The position numbers and the translations under genes are program-made. From Bryopsis sp. KO-2023 (lineage: Eukaryota; Chlorophyta; Ulvophyceae; Bryopsidales; Bryopsidaceae): a DNA stretch of 64,000 nt. Under the pieces are notes generated by a model that did no database searches, was not told the origin of the DNA, and saw only the letters and a program-made list of their open reading frames with translations. The first letter of the stretch is position 1. Each line of letters opens with the position of its first letter. This document shows, in pieces, positions 10,349 to 21,740 of the stretch. The stretch lies in NCBI GenBank assembly GCA_030272585.1, contig BSYQ01000002.1, positions 1,488,001-1,552,000 of the forward strand. Direction: 5' to 3'.

Positions 10349-10630
10349 TCACAACTTCAGGATGTAGCACCATGCGGTTCCGCACAACACATATACCATG
10401 ATGTCCATTACATACAGATCCATCATTGCCTTGTATGCCTTAGCTTGTGCATCGTTGACCAACACGGGGGAATCATGACCGGGGGCGTGTTTTGGCCTGC
10501 ATTGACCTTCGCCAGATGCCCGGAACGTGGCATCGTGTTCGGTCGGGTGATAAAGGTCGCGCACGCGGTGTATACGAGATTCCATTGATTCCTCGTCCAT
10601 TATAGACGAAGGTCCCTCATAACCCGCCAT
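10349..10630 (-). CDS. Hypothetical 93-residue reverse frame
   Basis: An ATG at 10630 opens 93 codons of varied composition, beginning MAGYEGPSSIMDEESMESRI and including HPTEHDATFRASGEGQ. The last third is more hydrophobic (MDIMVYVLCGTAWCYIL). No known domain is visible and no neighbour suggests a role. It lies among transposon remnants and could be part of one. Confidence 0.3.
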   Translation of the reverse strand: MAGYEGPSSIMDEESMESRIHRVRDLYHPTEHDATFRASGEGQCRPKHAPGHDSPVLVNDAQAKAYKAMMDLYVMDIMVYVLCGTAWCYILKL

Positions 10631-10984
10631 TATGTAACAGTATCACACACACACGACATGAATCAAACGAATACGCATTGACCCCGGTCCGAACCCGCTT
10701 ATACGATTGTTGATCAAAGGTTTATTATTTTATCTGTTATTGCCACGACTTACAAGATTTTCCGATAACATGCGAATGTTATTTATCACTTCGCCGTTTT
10801 GCTATCATCTTTTCGATGTTATTTTTAGGTTGGTTCATCTTTTAATTTGTTTCCCACGTTACGGAACTAAAAAGTCGATAAGATAATCGTCTTCCTTTCT
10901 TCGATTTCAAACAATCTTTTACAAGTTTGATGTATTCTCCTCCGATCCGTTCCCCTCTACACATCCGAGTTCCCGGTCCCTCAT

Positions 10985-11465
10985 TTATTCGATCCGCTGA
11001 AACTTCTTTTTTTTCTTGGAATCTTCGAGACGCCAAGCGGGGCTCTCGCCATCTTGTTTTTCTACTTCGCTTCGAGCCCCCTTACGACTATACGCCTCTA
11101 TCATATCGACGGAATCGAGAAACCCCGACATCTTGAATATCTTAGTCAACACTTTTACTTTACAAAAAATGAAGTTGTAAGATCCAACTTGATCATCCGA
11201 CATTCGCTCCCAATCTATAAGGATGCACAAAAGAAAGATACACATCGTTTTTGCCCATTTTCTTAACACGAATCAAGAAGTAAAGGTCATATTTCAAACG
11301 CAACCTCCGCCGCGACACTCCTGGGAGCTGATCCAAATGGCGCCCAACCCGGGAAACCGTAAGAGATGTCAGATGGAGATCCCCAAGGGTTAGATAGCGG
11401 AAGCTCCGGCGTCGGAAGGGAAGAATCTTGCAAGGTTCCTTTTGAAACGATTCCACCGCAAACAA
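10985..11465 (-). other. Two adjoining reverse frames, unidentified
   Basis: The frame at 11193-11465 (including FRYLTLGDLHLTSLTVSRVG) and the frame at 10985-11269 (including MSGFLDSVDMIEAYSRKGAR) are in different phases and both protein-like. They could be exons or remnants of a mobile-element gene. They lie downstream, on the same strand, of the hAT transposase fragment, but I see no hAT C-terminal motif in them. Confidence 0.25.
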
Positions 11466-11832
11466 AAAAAAGAACGGAAAAAAATCAGAGCAACACTTAA
11501 CTCGGTAACACTTACCGAGTCTTAGTTTGCGTCAGGTTTTTTTCTTCCATAGGACTCGGCGTTGCGACTGCGAGTGTTTAAAAGAATTCGAGTGCAATGC
11601 CCTCTGGTTGGGCATGGAAACAAGCCTAATAACACCTGCGCCAGGTGCTTTCTAACGATAAGATATGGTTAACATTCATCGACGTGAAAACAGTTTTTGC
11701 GTAAAGTATTAGATCAAGGGGGAGGTGTATCGCCTCATTTTCAACATACGTACGAATACTCTCCTTTTAAACTTTGTCAATAGAGATGTGCGCCAGCGAA
11801 AAAACCTTTTTGGACCTTGCACGATACGATGT

Positions 11833-12405
11833 TCATGCCAAACAACCATCAAAGGCTTTTTTAACATTAGCCTCAGAGTCTATAGTGACAGTGGGACATG
11901 GGGCTATCATGCCGAGCCCTGCCACCGTGACACGGGTGATCAGGGCTATGTTTTCGGCGGTTGCCCGTTCTCCTCCCAGGCCCACCGTGGCCAAGACCCT
12001 TCGCTCGAGGACCCACCCATTTGCAGCCCCCTCAGTCCCTCCACCCTTTTTTTCTGTCACCCAATGCCCAGTTAGCGTTATAAATTTCATTTGGGCCCGG
12101 ATGCTCCACAAATCACAGGTGTAGGAGGTCTGAGCTACTGACCAATCCTCCAGCCCACTAAGCTTCTCCACGGCGGTGTTTTTCAGGTCTTGGATTTCTA
12201 TGTTCGGTGCCTTCCGGTCGAAATCGGGGGATTTTGGGTCAAGGCGTTTGCAAAAAGCTCTAAAGGCGGGTGATTCCACCAGGCTCAGAGGCAAACAGTC
12301 CCCGGTGATGAACTGAGCCGTATTTGTGAGGCACCTTTTGTATGCACGACTGCCCGGTTCCCAGGGTTGAGGGAGGGCCTGACCATCCAACCATCTGTTT
12401 GCCAC
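11833..12405 (-). pseudogene. hAT-family transposase fragment
   Basis: The 190-residue frame has the order expected in the N-terminal half of a hAT transposase. FITGDCLPLSLVESPAFRAF matches the conserved 'disposition before first catalytic Asp' block, KRLDPK follows, then TCDLWSIRAQMKFITLTGHW, which carries the first Asp of the DDE site in the usual D-x-W-(T/S) setting. TAENIA and VTIDSEANVKKAF follow, corresponding to the second Asp region. The BED zinc finger upstream and the C-terminal dimerisation region are not evident, so this is a partial gene (intact proteins are about 600-700 residues). The frame opens with GTG just after a stop, with an AG acceptor-like site next to it. Confidence 0.75.
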
Positions 12406-13240
12406 CTACTCACTATCACCAGGAAAAAAACGCGCTGGCGGAAGGCCAAACAACATTGGAGTAGCAATCCAACCAATCCCGCGGGATAACTTTGTCTCCC
12501 TCCGAAAGAATATGTGTTTGTAAAACCTCTTGGAAGAAGTATCGACAATTCGCGAATCTGGAGGATCCCAATCTTCTGAGAGACATTTGTGCTTTTTTCC
12601 TTAGTCCCTTTTTTGGCGCTTTATGGTTGATAACATTGTTCCTGACCTTGCATACTGAATACAAAGAAAGGGTAAACTTTTCTTCTCTTTTCAAGGGGCG
12701 TGGCAACAAAAGAAAAACTCGAATACTCACTTGATATCTTGAGAATTTGGCTTTCGTGATGCCGATCCATGTGGGTCAGACCACGGCAATACCAAACATG
12801 TGGTGATGTGATAATCCTTCACCACCCCGTACTCACAAGGTCAAGAGCGGACACTTCTATATATCCATGGCCAAGGACGATCTCGTAAGCTATCTTTTCT
12901 TTCTTTCTAAGAGGTTAAAGTGAATGGTGTCACTTCAGTAGCAACAACTTTTATAGTATCCATAGCGTTCACTCTTAATATATGGCTTCATTTCAACATC
13001 TTGTGATTGCGTTCATGGGATTAGGGCCCCTAATTTAGGGGTTCAAGGTTTTGGGTGTTAACTACACGCAAGAGCAAGTGGGAAAAACTAAGAACCTTCA
13101 CTCAAGTCGAGGAAGAAAAGATCTTCGAGCCAGAAAGTCCGAAGCAGAGTTGTCTGCAAGTCTGAAACGTACTATCTTTTTTCGAACGGCTTGTTGGATA
13201 AGGTTTTTTTTACGATTCAAAACATACAAACAGGAACACA
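12406..13240. other. Interval without a recognisable gene
   Basis: A reverse frame at 12416-12730 (ending KVIPRDWLDCYSNVVWPSAS) lies upstream of the hAT fragment and may be its decayed N-terminal part, but no BED finger ligands can be aligned. The palindromic stretch CCCCTAATTTAGGGG is at 13027-13041. Confidence 0.35.
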
Positions 13241-13286
13241 AACCCTCTTTATTTCCTTGTAATCCTAAGCTTGATTGTACTTTCAC

Positions 13287-13317
13287 ACACGCTGGCTAGG
13301 AACTCTCGCCAGCGTGT
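13287..13317. repeat. Conserved stem-loop near the left end of copy 1
   Basis: ACACGCTGGC and GCCAGCGTGT form a perfect 10 bp stem around an 11-base loop. The same stem occurs in copy 2 at 24368-24398 with one G-T pair. It is followed by tandem TTCTTCGAGC-like 10-mers (13328-13376 here, 24414-24466 in copy 2). Confidence 0.85.
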
Positions 13318-14415
13318 CACTCCTTGTTCGCGCTTCTTCGTGTTTCTTCGCGCTTCTTCGCGCTTCTTCGAGCTACGTCGCGTCCTTGTCGGTTTCCTTT
13401 ACCTCTCGCGCCGTTTTGTTGAGCGTCAGAAGCTCATCACCGGTGTCCTCGTCTCTTCCACTCCTTTGTTGATACTCTCAAGCTTCAAATCGTTTCCGAT
13501 AAGTAGTAAATATATATATACTTATATATTGTACCCTCGAATTAAAAAGTGCAATCGTGTGCCAGCTATTCGTGCATCCAAGAGGCCAACCGTCCTTAAT
13601 GCCCTTATGGCTCTTATTCTGCCCTTGCCCTTATGGATTTTATGCTGCCCTTGCCCATATGGCTCTTTCCTTCCTCGCAAGGATCCGGTAAGCTTCGGGG
13701 TTGCCCACAAATTTGTTCTAAATCTTTGTCTTGAACGCCTTTTTATAGCTATGCGACTCTTTGCTCTGCAAAATACAATATAGAGCTAAAAGAAAGGCTT
13801 GCTCCCACTCGAATCTAGCCCAATCATGACAGAAGAGAGGCCTTGTCCACATTGACCGGATGCGAAGTTGCACAACGATGTATATAATATATATATATAC
13901 TCGTCAATGTTTATTGTTGATGCGACTCGTCGGGAAATATATTAGAAGATGCAAATCTCATCAGCGTTCCTTCCATTTCACCTTCCATACGACCACAAGA
14001 GACGACTTCAATTTATCACCTAGCACACTAAACATGAGTTCAACTCAAACAAAAGGTTGAGACATAAAGTAGACTTTTCTTTTGTCAAAAGATTGAAGGC
14101 TCAGCTTTTAATTACGCCTTCAAGAAAATTGCTCGGGTGGTTTGAAAATGATTAGCACACAGCTCTAGTGAATAAGAGAGGGCTCGATCATATCGGCATA
14201 AGCAAATCCCTCTAAATCGGGTCTACTTTTGAGAAAACATATCTACTAGTACGTCCGGTCAGGGAACATTAAAAAACGTGGTAAACCAAAGACAATATCC
14301 GACAAGTGTTACCTGTTTTCGATATTTAATAATTCTGTCTATCTCACAAGGACTTCGACGATAGAAAAAAAATTTTTTATTTTGGCCATCCCACTGTAAC
14401 AATTTTAGTAACTCG

Positions 14416-14664
14416 TCACTTTTGTCCAGCACTAGAGTTGAACCAATGAAACGTCCAACCTAGATATCGTGCGAACAACCCGTGATTTTGAATCTGATAG
14501 GCGAAGCATCTCAAATGAGTCAAGGCAATACAAAAATTCGACATCGAGTCGACATTTTCGTCCTCATACCTAGCGAATATCTCAAGCATATTAAGGGTTT
14601 CCTCAACCTCCCTCCCATCTATCTCCCAAACGTTGCGTGCACGTTCTTTACAGATATTCTTCAT
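14416..14664 (-). pseudogene. Unidentified frame conserved between the two element copies
   Basis: The 82-residue frame, including ERARNVWEIDGREVEETLNM and FCIALTHLRCFAYQIQNHGL, matches the frame at 25524-25784 almost throughout, with a few conservative changes (Val/Ile, Arg/Lys). Retention in both copies suggests a real product of the element. It has acidic and Leu-rich helical stretches but no motif I can name. It lies downstream of the CCHC knuckle on the same strand. Confidence 0.45.
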
Positions 14665-16349
14665 TTCTGGGTAGAACTTTATCGCTGGGCCACTGTTATA
14701 GACGCGACCAAGAACGACTAAACGAGAGAAACCATTCCTCTTAAATCCCCCGTATCTTTTCTATGTCTCATTGAATTGGTTTGAAATTCTTACAGGAGGT
14801 GCAAAAATATGCCATCAATTGTATCACAATTTTGAGCTTCTTTGGGTGACAATTAATTGAGCTTTAAACAATTTTTGTGAATTTAAAGGGATGGGCGGAA
14901 CCCGCCTGTTTTTCGTTCGATTTCCGGGAAATAAAGTGACTCATGATCACAACAAACAACCCGAGGGTGTTCAATCAATTAGGAGAAAATAAAATGTTTT
15001 GATGTCGATGCATCGAAATTAAGATGAAGGAAAACCCAGTCCCTTCAGAACTCTGTTAAAAAAGCTATCTAAAGAAAAGTTTTACTGGAGCAAACCTTTA
15101 GATATGAAGAAAACGCGTCGATTTTATACGTAAATCGAAAATCAAGACCTTGCCTAGTCGTCAATAGAATGCGTCCCTGCTTGCTGTAGATTCCTAATCA
15201 GCCAACAAGTGCGGTGTCAAGAGAAAAAATGGCGCAGAATACCGATATCCCTGGTGGGGGACAACTTCTCGAAAAAGCAGGTGAGAGTGCGAGATGAGTG
15301 CGAGTCTGCGGGTGAGAAACGTCGACCATCTGGCGCAGATATGTGTACTCCGGGCAGTCAAATAGGTGTCAGCGTGTCTCGATAGCTTGTGAACCGCACA
15401 ACTCGCAAGTGCGAAGGTGCCGAGGGACGTTGTCGAGTGTAACCACCATCTACGTCGCCTTAACATATTAGGTCACCTCCACAGAAGGAGTGCTGCCACA
15501 GAAGTGGGACTGTGGCAGCAATGCAGTAATGATTGTGGTAGAGGAGCCTACCAGCCACAGCACGGGTTTTTATAATGATTTGTCAAGGTTTCTAAGGGTA
15601 GTTGGGGTGTAGTTAGACCGTCCATTTGTTAGGTTCAATAAAGGGTAAGTAAGGGTTATTATAGGTCAAAGAGGTAGCTAGGTTGTAGCTGAAGTCCATT
15701 GCGGCTGAAGCTACAGTTTTTGTATTTATAAAGCACCTCCGAACACATTCGATGTAAGCTCGTTTTTGCTTGATTCGTCCTTCGCCTTCTCTCCATTCTT
15801 TGAATACTATCACGTACCCACGAGCCTTTAGGCTCTTGTTCGTTCTCCCCACGATCAGACTAGCTGCAGCTGGTGTTCCACAATCGGTGGCGACGACGTG
15901 TTTGGTGGTTACAGTCGAGGCGCCCAGTGTGCTCCCGTAATGTGAAAAAATAAATAAAAAAAAAAATATATATATATATATATTTATTTTCTGATCGGGA
16001 ATAGAAATAGAGCGAGACTGCGGTCCGACTAGTGAGAAGTGTCAGCGACATGTTTATTTGGCCTGTTGGATTGAGCAGTCGATAGTCGGAGGTAATCAAA
16101 CTAACAAGTAGATCGTAGTACGCTTCCTTGTAGCGTTGATTCCAGGAAGTGATGTCCAGCAGAACTAGCTTTCCTTGTGGCGGCACCCTTGACCGTAACG
16201 AAAGCTTATCCAAAGATTGAGAGAGTCGTCTGGGTTGGTGCGGAGTCTGCCAGTTCTGCCTATACATGCGCACATGTCCACAGCCGCGATTGCTGGGGTT
16301 TGCTCGAGAGGAGGGGTTTGGTGAGGTTGCGGTGATAGGTGCTCGCTGA

Positions 16350-16889
16350 ATTCATCTGATAATTTAGCCAATGGAATGGAGCTTCTGTTCCTAGAGTTCG
16401 AAGGCTTTGTATCCATATCATGCATGCCCTTGTCATATTTTCGTCATCGGATTTAAACGTATGGTCATGGTGGAGATGCATCAGCCCCCATATGGCGTCG
16501 AGGTTAATGTGCAAGGCATGGACGCTAACGTGGCCGCTACCAACACATAACCAATCAAAATCAAGTGCATAACCCCAACATTTATTGAACAAGAGAAAAG
16601 ATATTCTTTTAGGGGAAGCATCAACAAATATTTAAACTTAATCTATCGATTTCCTTCGAGGATGGGTCCTCATAGAGCATTTAGGATCGTATCATTGGGA
16701 CCATTATATCCAACCCTCCCTAGTCTATTACCTCTTTTCTTAGCCTCAAGTTTCAATTTTCCGGCTACACTTTGGCTACGCTTGGAACAATTCAAAGTTT
16801 AAAGTCTTATCCTCACTTTCAAACTCAACAGACCCTTTTGCCTTCCAGTCCGGGGTCGCTCCTTTCGAAGACATATCAGAGATTCCTGT
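16350..16889. other. Interval without a recognisable gene
   Basis: Short reverse frames continue past the element border but show no motifs. Confidence 0.35.
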
Positions 16890-17087
16890 CTACTCGTACT
16901 TAACCTCCATCCTGAACTCTCTAATCATTGGTAAATACATCACATTGACAGTCGCATCAGTGTCCACTAAGAATTTTACACATCGTTCAACATCCTGAGG
17001 CATTCTGAGCGGAATATGAGCATTACAGAAGAAGCCACCTATATGAGCTTCTTGCATGGAGTTGACTGTGCAGTGTGAAATGTACAC
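16890..17087 (-). mobile_element. Fossil retropepsin-like fragment of an LTR retroelement
   Basis: A 65-residue reverse frame contains VKFLVDTDATVNVMYLP, which aligns with the active-site loop of retroviral-type aspartic proteases of gypsy-like elements, preceded by a beta-strand-like stretch with the expected spacing. No reverse transcriptase, integrase or LTR could be assigned next to it, so it is an old, broken fragment. Confidence 0.5.
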
Positions 17088-17377
17088 AAAGTTTTATCCT
17101 ATATAGTCTCTTTAATGTGGTAATTAAGATATTTCATTTTCCCTCATGAGTGCAACTCGAGAACGTAAAAATCAAGAAAACTAAAACGTGAATGAATTAC
17201 AAGGTGCCTCCCATAACAACGCTTGCCATTAAAAACCAAACCCAGAACCAAGGCCACCTAACCAAGCCCCCCGGCAATCCCATCACACGTTACGAAAACT
17301 CTCCAAGCCTCCCCCGTTCCAAAAACGTATGTTAAATCATCAAATGCTAGTTTTTTTGTGGGAGTGGGAAGTTTTTG

Positions 17378-17626
17378 TTATTGAACTTTGCAAGAAGATG
17401 AAACCTCCATTCTATTTGGAAAACCATCTACTTCTTGGACATTAATAGAGTTTCTAATGAGAGGATGAACACTTTTCCCATCGCGGACCAACGAAAGGGT
17501 TCTTTTTAAAAACGGGATGAAGCAGTGTCGGACGCTCCCGGTCGCTCCATCGACGTCGGGATTCCATTCGGCGAGGGCCCTGACGACGTAAGCGCCGGTC
17601 CTGCCGTGGACGAAGTCCTCCGTCTT
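17378..17626 (-). CDS. Putative terminal exon, unknown protein (no ATG)
   Basis: On the minus strand an acceptor (TTTTTTTCTTAAG) is followed by 82 open codons ending in TAA at 17378-17380. The product includes DFVHGRTGAYVVRALAEWNP and SVRHCFIPFLKRTLSLVRDG. The first half is GC-rich and codon-like, unlike the AT-rich surroundings. There is no start codon, so it would be a terminal exon or a fragment of a mobile-element gene. The family is not recognised. Confidence 0.35.
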   Translation of the reverse strand, partial: KTEDFVHGRTGAYVVRALAEWNPDVDGATGSVRHCFIPFLKRTLSLVRDGKSVHPLIRNSINVQEVDGFPNRMEVSSSCKVQ

Positions 17627-18789
17627 AAGAAAAAAACAACCCTCACCCCCTTCCCGCTTGTCGTCGCATACCTCTAACTTAACTTTACTTTACTTAAATG
17701 TGCTCTGTGCTCTTCCCGCTCGTTGCCGCATCAAGTATCGATGAACGCCGAGGAGGGGAATGGACGTGAGGGGAATGGCCTGCTCCTGCCTTTTTGGGCG
17801 AAGAACCGGTTCAGGTGTTTGCATTAAACACTTGAGTGAACTCCAAGCCCATTTTTTTAAAGGATTTCACTAGTATCCACATTTCATAATCTAGAAATCG
17901 AAAAATATAATCTCAATCGACTATTACTATGAGAATCATGATCGAATCTTGCAGCTTAGAAGCGTCGTCGACTTCATCCTCTATTGCTCAGTGCTCGTTC
18001 ATGAATTTATCCCAATCGATTTGGCTTACCGGTGGTGTGTGTGGATTCATCTCATCTTGAGTAGTTTCGCTTCAACAACGATATTTTGGGCACATCATCT
18101 TGTTTGAAAAACCAAACACAACATTTAGTATCTACTGTATGGTCCCGTAAATGATAGAAACTTCTTCCCTCTCTTGTATCTAATTGTATCAGGGCACTAT
18201 TGATTATCCCAATAAGCAGAGAGCCCAATCACTACCAGCCTTTGTGAGCTTTGTACCAAGCTTAAGTGAAAAGTTGCCAAGACCTGTAAATTCTCATATT
18301 TATTGTACATTCCTTTTTCATGGAAAAATCTTATTAGGCAATCCCATGTTTCCAAATAATGTGGAAAAAATGGGTTCAAGATATAAACCAAATAGAAAAA
18401 GGACACAAAACGGTTGATAAAACGGTGGCGTATGTTTGCCCGCCACGTCTCCCTCCGGAAAAAAAAGAAAAAAGATGGACTTTCCTCGTTTCAACGACGC
18501 GAGCATTTTAACAGACTATCTACTCCTTCACTGGCGCACAAATTTCAATCTTTAAACCGCAAAAGATGACAAAGGGAACACAAAAGATCAAAGGGCTTAG
18601 AGCGTCCCTTTAAAATATGCCACTACGGATTTCGATCAATGCAGTAGCAAGGAACTGGTTCATTCGATTTCGCATACTTTTTTGGTAGACATAATCGTTG
18701 GAGCCACAATTGCATCAGACTACTGAGGAAATGGTCAACGACTACCAGATTCTCAAAGACATGAAGCCCTTTTTGTCATCAATGATGGT
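17627..18789. other. Interval without a recognisable gene
   Basis: Only short frames on both strands, without motifs or convincing splice sites. Confidence 0.4.
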
Positions 18790-19080
18790 CTAAGTATCGA
18801 ACGCCTTTTTAAAATATATCCTAGCGATAGATAAGTTCTTCCAACAAGGGATGACGTTGCCTACAGTGCAACGCTCAGAGTCAACGTCTCCTTTAACGAT
18901 ATTGCTTTTCTGGATGCGTCGCTCATTTAGAATATCAACGACACGTTTTGCCAATGCTTCCTCTTTATCGACGCGATGACCCGATGTCATAACCTTGCAC
19001 ATGTATTCAATAACTTCATAAGCTCTTCGCGTGACATTTTCTAGGTCCGTTATATTTCCTATGAAAAGCGTTGCTTGCAT
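18790..19080 (-). pseudogene. Unidentified 96-residue reverse frame next to a LINE remnant
   Basis: An ATG at 19080 opens a frame including LENVTRRAYEVIEYMCKVMT and KEEALAKRVVDILNERR, predicted helical and charged. It lies on the same strand and downstream of the LINE C-terminal remnant at 19212-19788. It may be part of that element or of another; no family is recognised. Confidence 0.3.
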
Positions 19081-19211
19081 TTTTACCGTGGATATAACTT
19101 ATCTAGAACCCTTGGAAGATATGAGAATGAGCGAAAAATATGTATAGAGGATTTTTTCACCTTGAGACTCTCACTAATCACTACTAGTTGGATTCTTTTT
19201 GCTAAGTCTTT

Positions 19212-19788
19212 TCACTTTTTTTTACCAAAAGGGAGCTTATTTAGGGAACTAATTGAACTTTTATCTCCCTTCAACACCCCCCCTAGTGGCCCATATATCA
19301 TGGGAACTATCTCTATCTGAAAACCTAGAGCAAGTGGGTCATAGTGAACCCTCTTCTCTCTATAATTTCTCACTAAGGTTAAACTCATTTGGGCAAGCCA
19401 CATCAACAACGAATCCCCTCTTTTCCTGTTTATCAAGAATAACTAGGTTTGATTTGTTGTTGCACGGCTGGACAACTGTTCATTGGTAGTCCCCGAAAAC
19501 TAGCCATCTGTCATTCTCTAAAGCTGCCGAAATACCCCTTCCTATTTCTCTTTCACTCCTAGATCTAAGATCGAATCCCGCCTTGAACCTTAAATACAAG
19601 TAATAAACCATTAGGGCCTGGTCATGTCTTTTTTTGTACCCTTTAAATCCATGTGTTGTTGCACAACTAACAGCTATGTGAGTTATTGTCTTAGATACTT
19701 CCCCACAAAGCCTACACATTATCGTTGTCCCCATTTTTTTAACGTAGTCCATCTGCCAGGCGCCCGCAAACCCTTGATTGAGGTTCAA
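19212..19788 (-). pseudogene. C-terminal part of a non-LTR retrotransposon ORF: CCHC knuckle and restriction-like endonuclease
   Basis: Residues 25-42 of the 102-codon frame from 19788 read CRLCGEVSKTITHIAVSC, a C-x2-C-x8-H-x4-C knuckle, followed by the YKKRHD motif at 51-56. Downstream on the same strand, in a shifted frame, NLVILDKQEKRGFVVDVACP resembles the PD-(D/E)-K core of the restriction-like endonuclease of R2/CRE-type LINEs, and EIVPMIYGPLGGV matches the usual C-terminal block. At least a frameshift and two stops separate these pieces, so the gene is dead. The reverse transcriptase is not seen immediately upstream. Confidence 0.7.
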
Positions 19789-20164
19789 TCCACCCTGTTT
19801 AAGTGGTTATGAGCCACTCCCGAGATCAAGTTTCACCCTTGGGGGTCCACATCAACCAATGCTTCTATAGGTTCAACAAATATGTTAAAAAAACATCATC
19901 CAGACGTTCTGAAACCTTCATTGCCACAAATATGCATTAAAGAAACGGGTGGGAACATTCAGTTTTGCTCGATCCAGCCGATCTTGAAGCTTCTAATCTC
20001 TTGCAAACGTTTGCGCTGGATTGTTGATAGGAAATGAGACCAGCCAATTATTTGGTAGTTCCCCAAGAAGACGGGATTTCACCAAGTAGGGCTACTTTTT
20101 CTTGATCTTTTTCTAGTTAAATTCGGGCAAACAAACATTGCTCGAATAACAAAATAGCCGAAAA

Positions 20165-21290
20165 GAGAATGTCACGAGACTTCATCCACATGAGTCAGTA
20201 GCTTCCCAATCTCACTCTTTATTCGATCAATTGCTTCATCCGTGTCTCCGATAGGAATATTTAAGACAAAAAGATCTTTCCTCTAGATTTCCGGATCCTT
20301 TGGAGCTCTCGCTCAAAACTTCTCATGTTCTCTTTTCTTTTCACTAAAGTCTAGCCAACAAATTTCCTCGAGCTCTACTTTTTCCTTCCTAGAACGATTA
20401 GCCTTACGGCGTTCCACATCCCGTGCCTCTCTCGTATATCCGGGAAAGCTTCCAGGAGGGAGTCTTACCTTTCCTCGGTAATGGACTTCCCGCCCGAGGT
20501 ATCAATTTATAACCCGCCGTTGGGCTTACCGATGCTGAGGGAGCGAATAGATCAACGTCGGTGGTGACTTCCACTTGAAAAAATATTCGCGTTGGTCAAG
20601 ATATCGATTTCTTAGTCCCTTCACCATCACACTCAAGCTTACCCTCCAACTCAATTCCTTTCTTCCGAAAGCCGAGTAATGCTCTTTCCGACTCGGTTTG
20701 TAAAGCCGAATGAAACTTCTGGATATTGAAATGCTCTATGTTGAAGGAAATTTGTAATAATACATACTTAAGATGCCTTTTGCTCGAAATCCTCGACCTC
20801 TAGCTCCTTCCCTACATATCTTTTTCAATTTGGCACCGGCATTGTTTTATTGCTGATTATATATGAATCGCACTTATAAGAGTAATGCTATGATCATTGT
20901 AAAGTGTTTTTTTTTCTCCTCGCATAATACTACGAACTTCCCCCTTCCATGGGATCATATTCTTCTACTTTTGAAGATGTCAAGTGTTGATATATGTTTG
21001 TGTTACCGTGGCGACGGTTGTAACAGTTTGATCGTAGAGGATCTTTATCAAAGGCTTCATGTCTACACCGATTGAAGCAAGTCAACAATATTTTGACGGG
21101 GCAATCAAAGAAGGCCTAGTGAAATTTTTGTCGCCATGTTTCTTCTGGATAGCTCGAACCATAATTTTTTTTTCCTAATGTCAACGCACCACAATGAACG
21201 GTATCTATTTGCGGAGCTGTGTTGATCGATCACCTTTGCTTTGCTTGTACATTATCCCCCTTTTTTTATGCTTATTGCTCTCCCAAGCAG
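20165..21290 (-). repeat. Dispersed coding repeat, copy 1 (inverse copy at 52640-53700)
   Basis: This block matches the reverse complement of 52640-53700. Both copies preserve, on the element's coding strand, charged helical frames: GFRKKGIELEGKLECDGEGT and REARDVERRKANRSRKEKVE here, REARDVQRRWADCLGKEKGE in the other copy. The order of these coiled-coil-like pieces is the same in both, so the ancestor encoded a long charged helical protein of mobile-element type. No enzymatic motif is visible. Both copies look broken. Confidence 0.6.
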
Positions 21291-21665
21291 GCTCGAAAAA
21301 CAGTTTGTCATACTAGGATAGTCTAAGCACTTCTATTGTTGCTGCAACAGTGGATGAAGGATCTAAAATCATTTCTCATTCAAGCGCCATGTAACAACCT
21401 TATATTGTTCAATGCAATAATCTTTTGTTACAGTGGCTACATATAGACGGCTATGACATCTTTCGTCGAAAATATCGCCTTGCCTATCCAATGTTTCTTA
21501 ACTTCCATGCAACAGCTTTAGAATTAAGTCCTACGGCTACATATGATCATCATGTCAAAACGAGATTGACGTTTTCTTTCGATCGTTCCATTCATTTTTC
21601 CTTTCGTCGATCATTCGCTCCGAAATGAAATAACTAACTTTCAAGATGCGATGTTCATACAGGCT

Positions 21666-21740
21666 TAACAAAATAAAAAAAAAAAAAAAACAAAATAAAA
21701 TAAAACAAAAAAAAAATAAAAACAAAAAAAAAATAAAAAT
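21666..21740. repeat. A-rich tract
   Basis: About 75 bases made almost only of A, with single T or C interruptions. It could be the tail of a retroposed sequence, but no element end can be matched to it. Confidence 0.7.

Larger units (their letters stand above)
13241..16349 (-). mobile_element. Large dispersed element, copy 1 (about 3.1 kb)
   Basis: This block and 24322-26930 are copies of one element. By eye, about 320 aligned bases around 14411-14730 and 25481-25800 differ at roughly 11 positions. The borders are sharp: shared sequence begins at TCTTTATTTCCTT and ends at GGTGCTCGCTGA, with unrelated flanks. There are no terminal inverted or direct repeats. On the minus strand a CCHC knuckle (TCELCGS...ETR, then H and C in the other copy) resembles the C-terminal knuckle of LINE ORF2, and the 3' end (left) is AAATAAAG-like, so a non-LTR element read from the minus strand is the best guess. 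This copy carries about 480 bp near 15437-15917 that copy 2 lacks. In the knuckle frame it has a TGA where copy 2 reads Ser. Confidence 0.65.

Noticed and set aside
13241-16349. Helitron interpretation based on the end hairpin
   Set aside because: The hairpin is about 45 bp from the border rather than about 10, no CTRR end follows it, and no Rep/helicase motif is seen.
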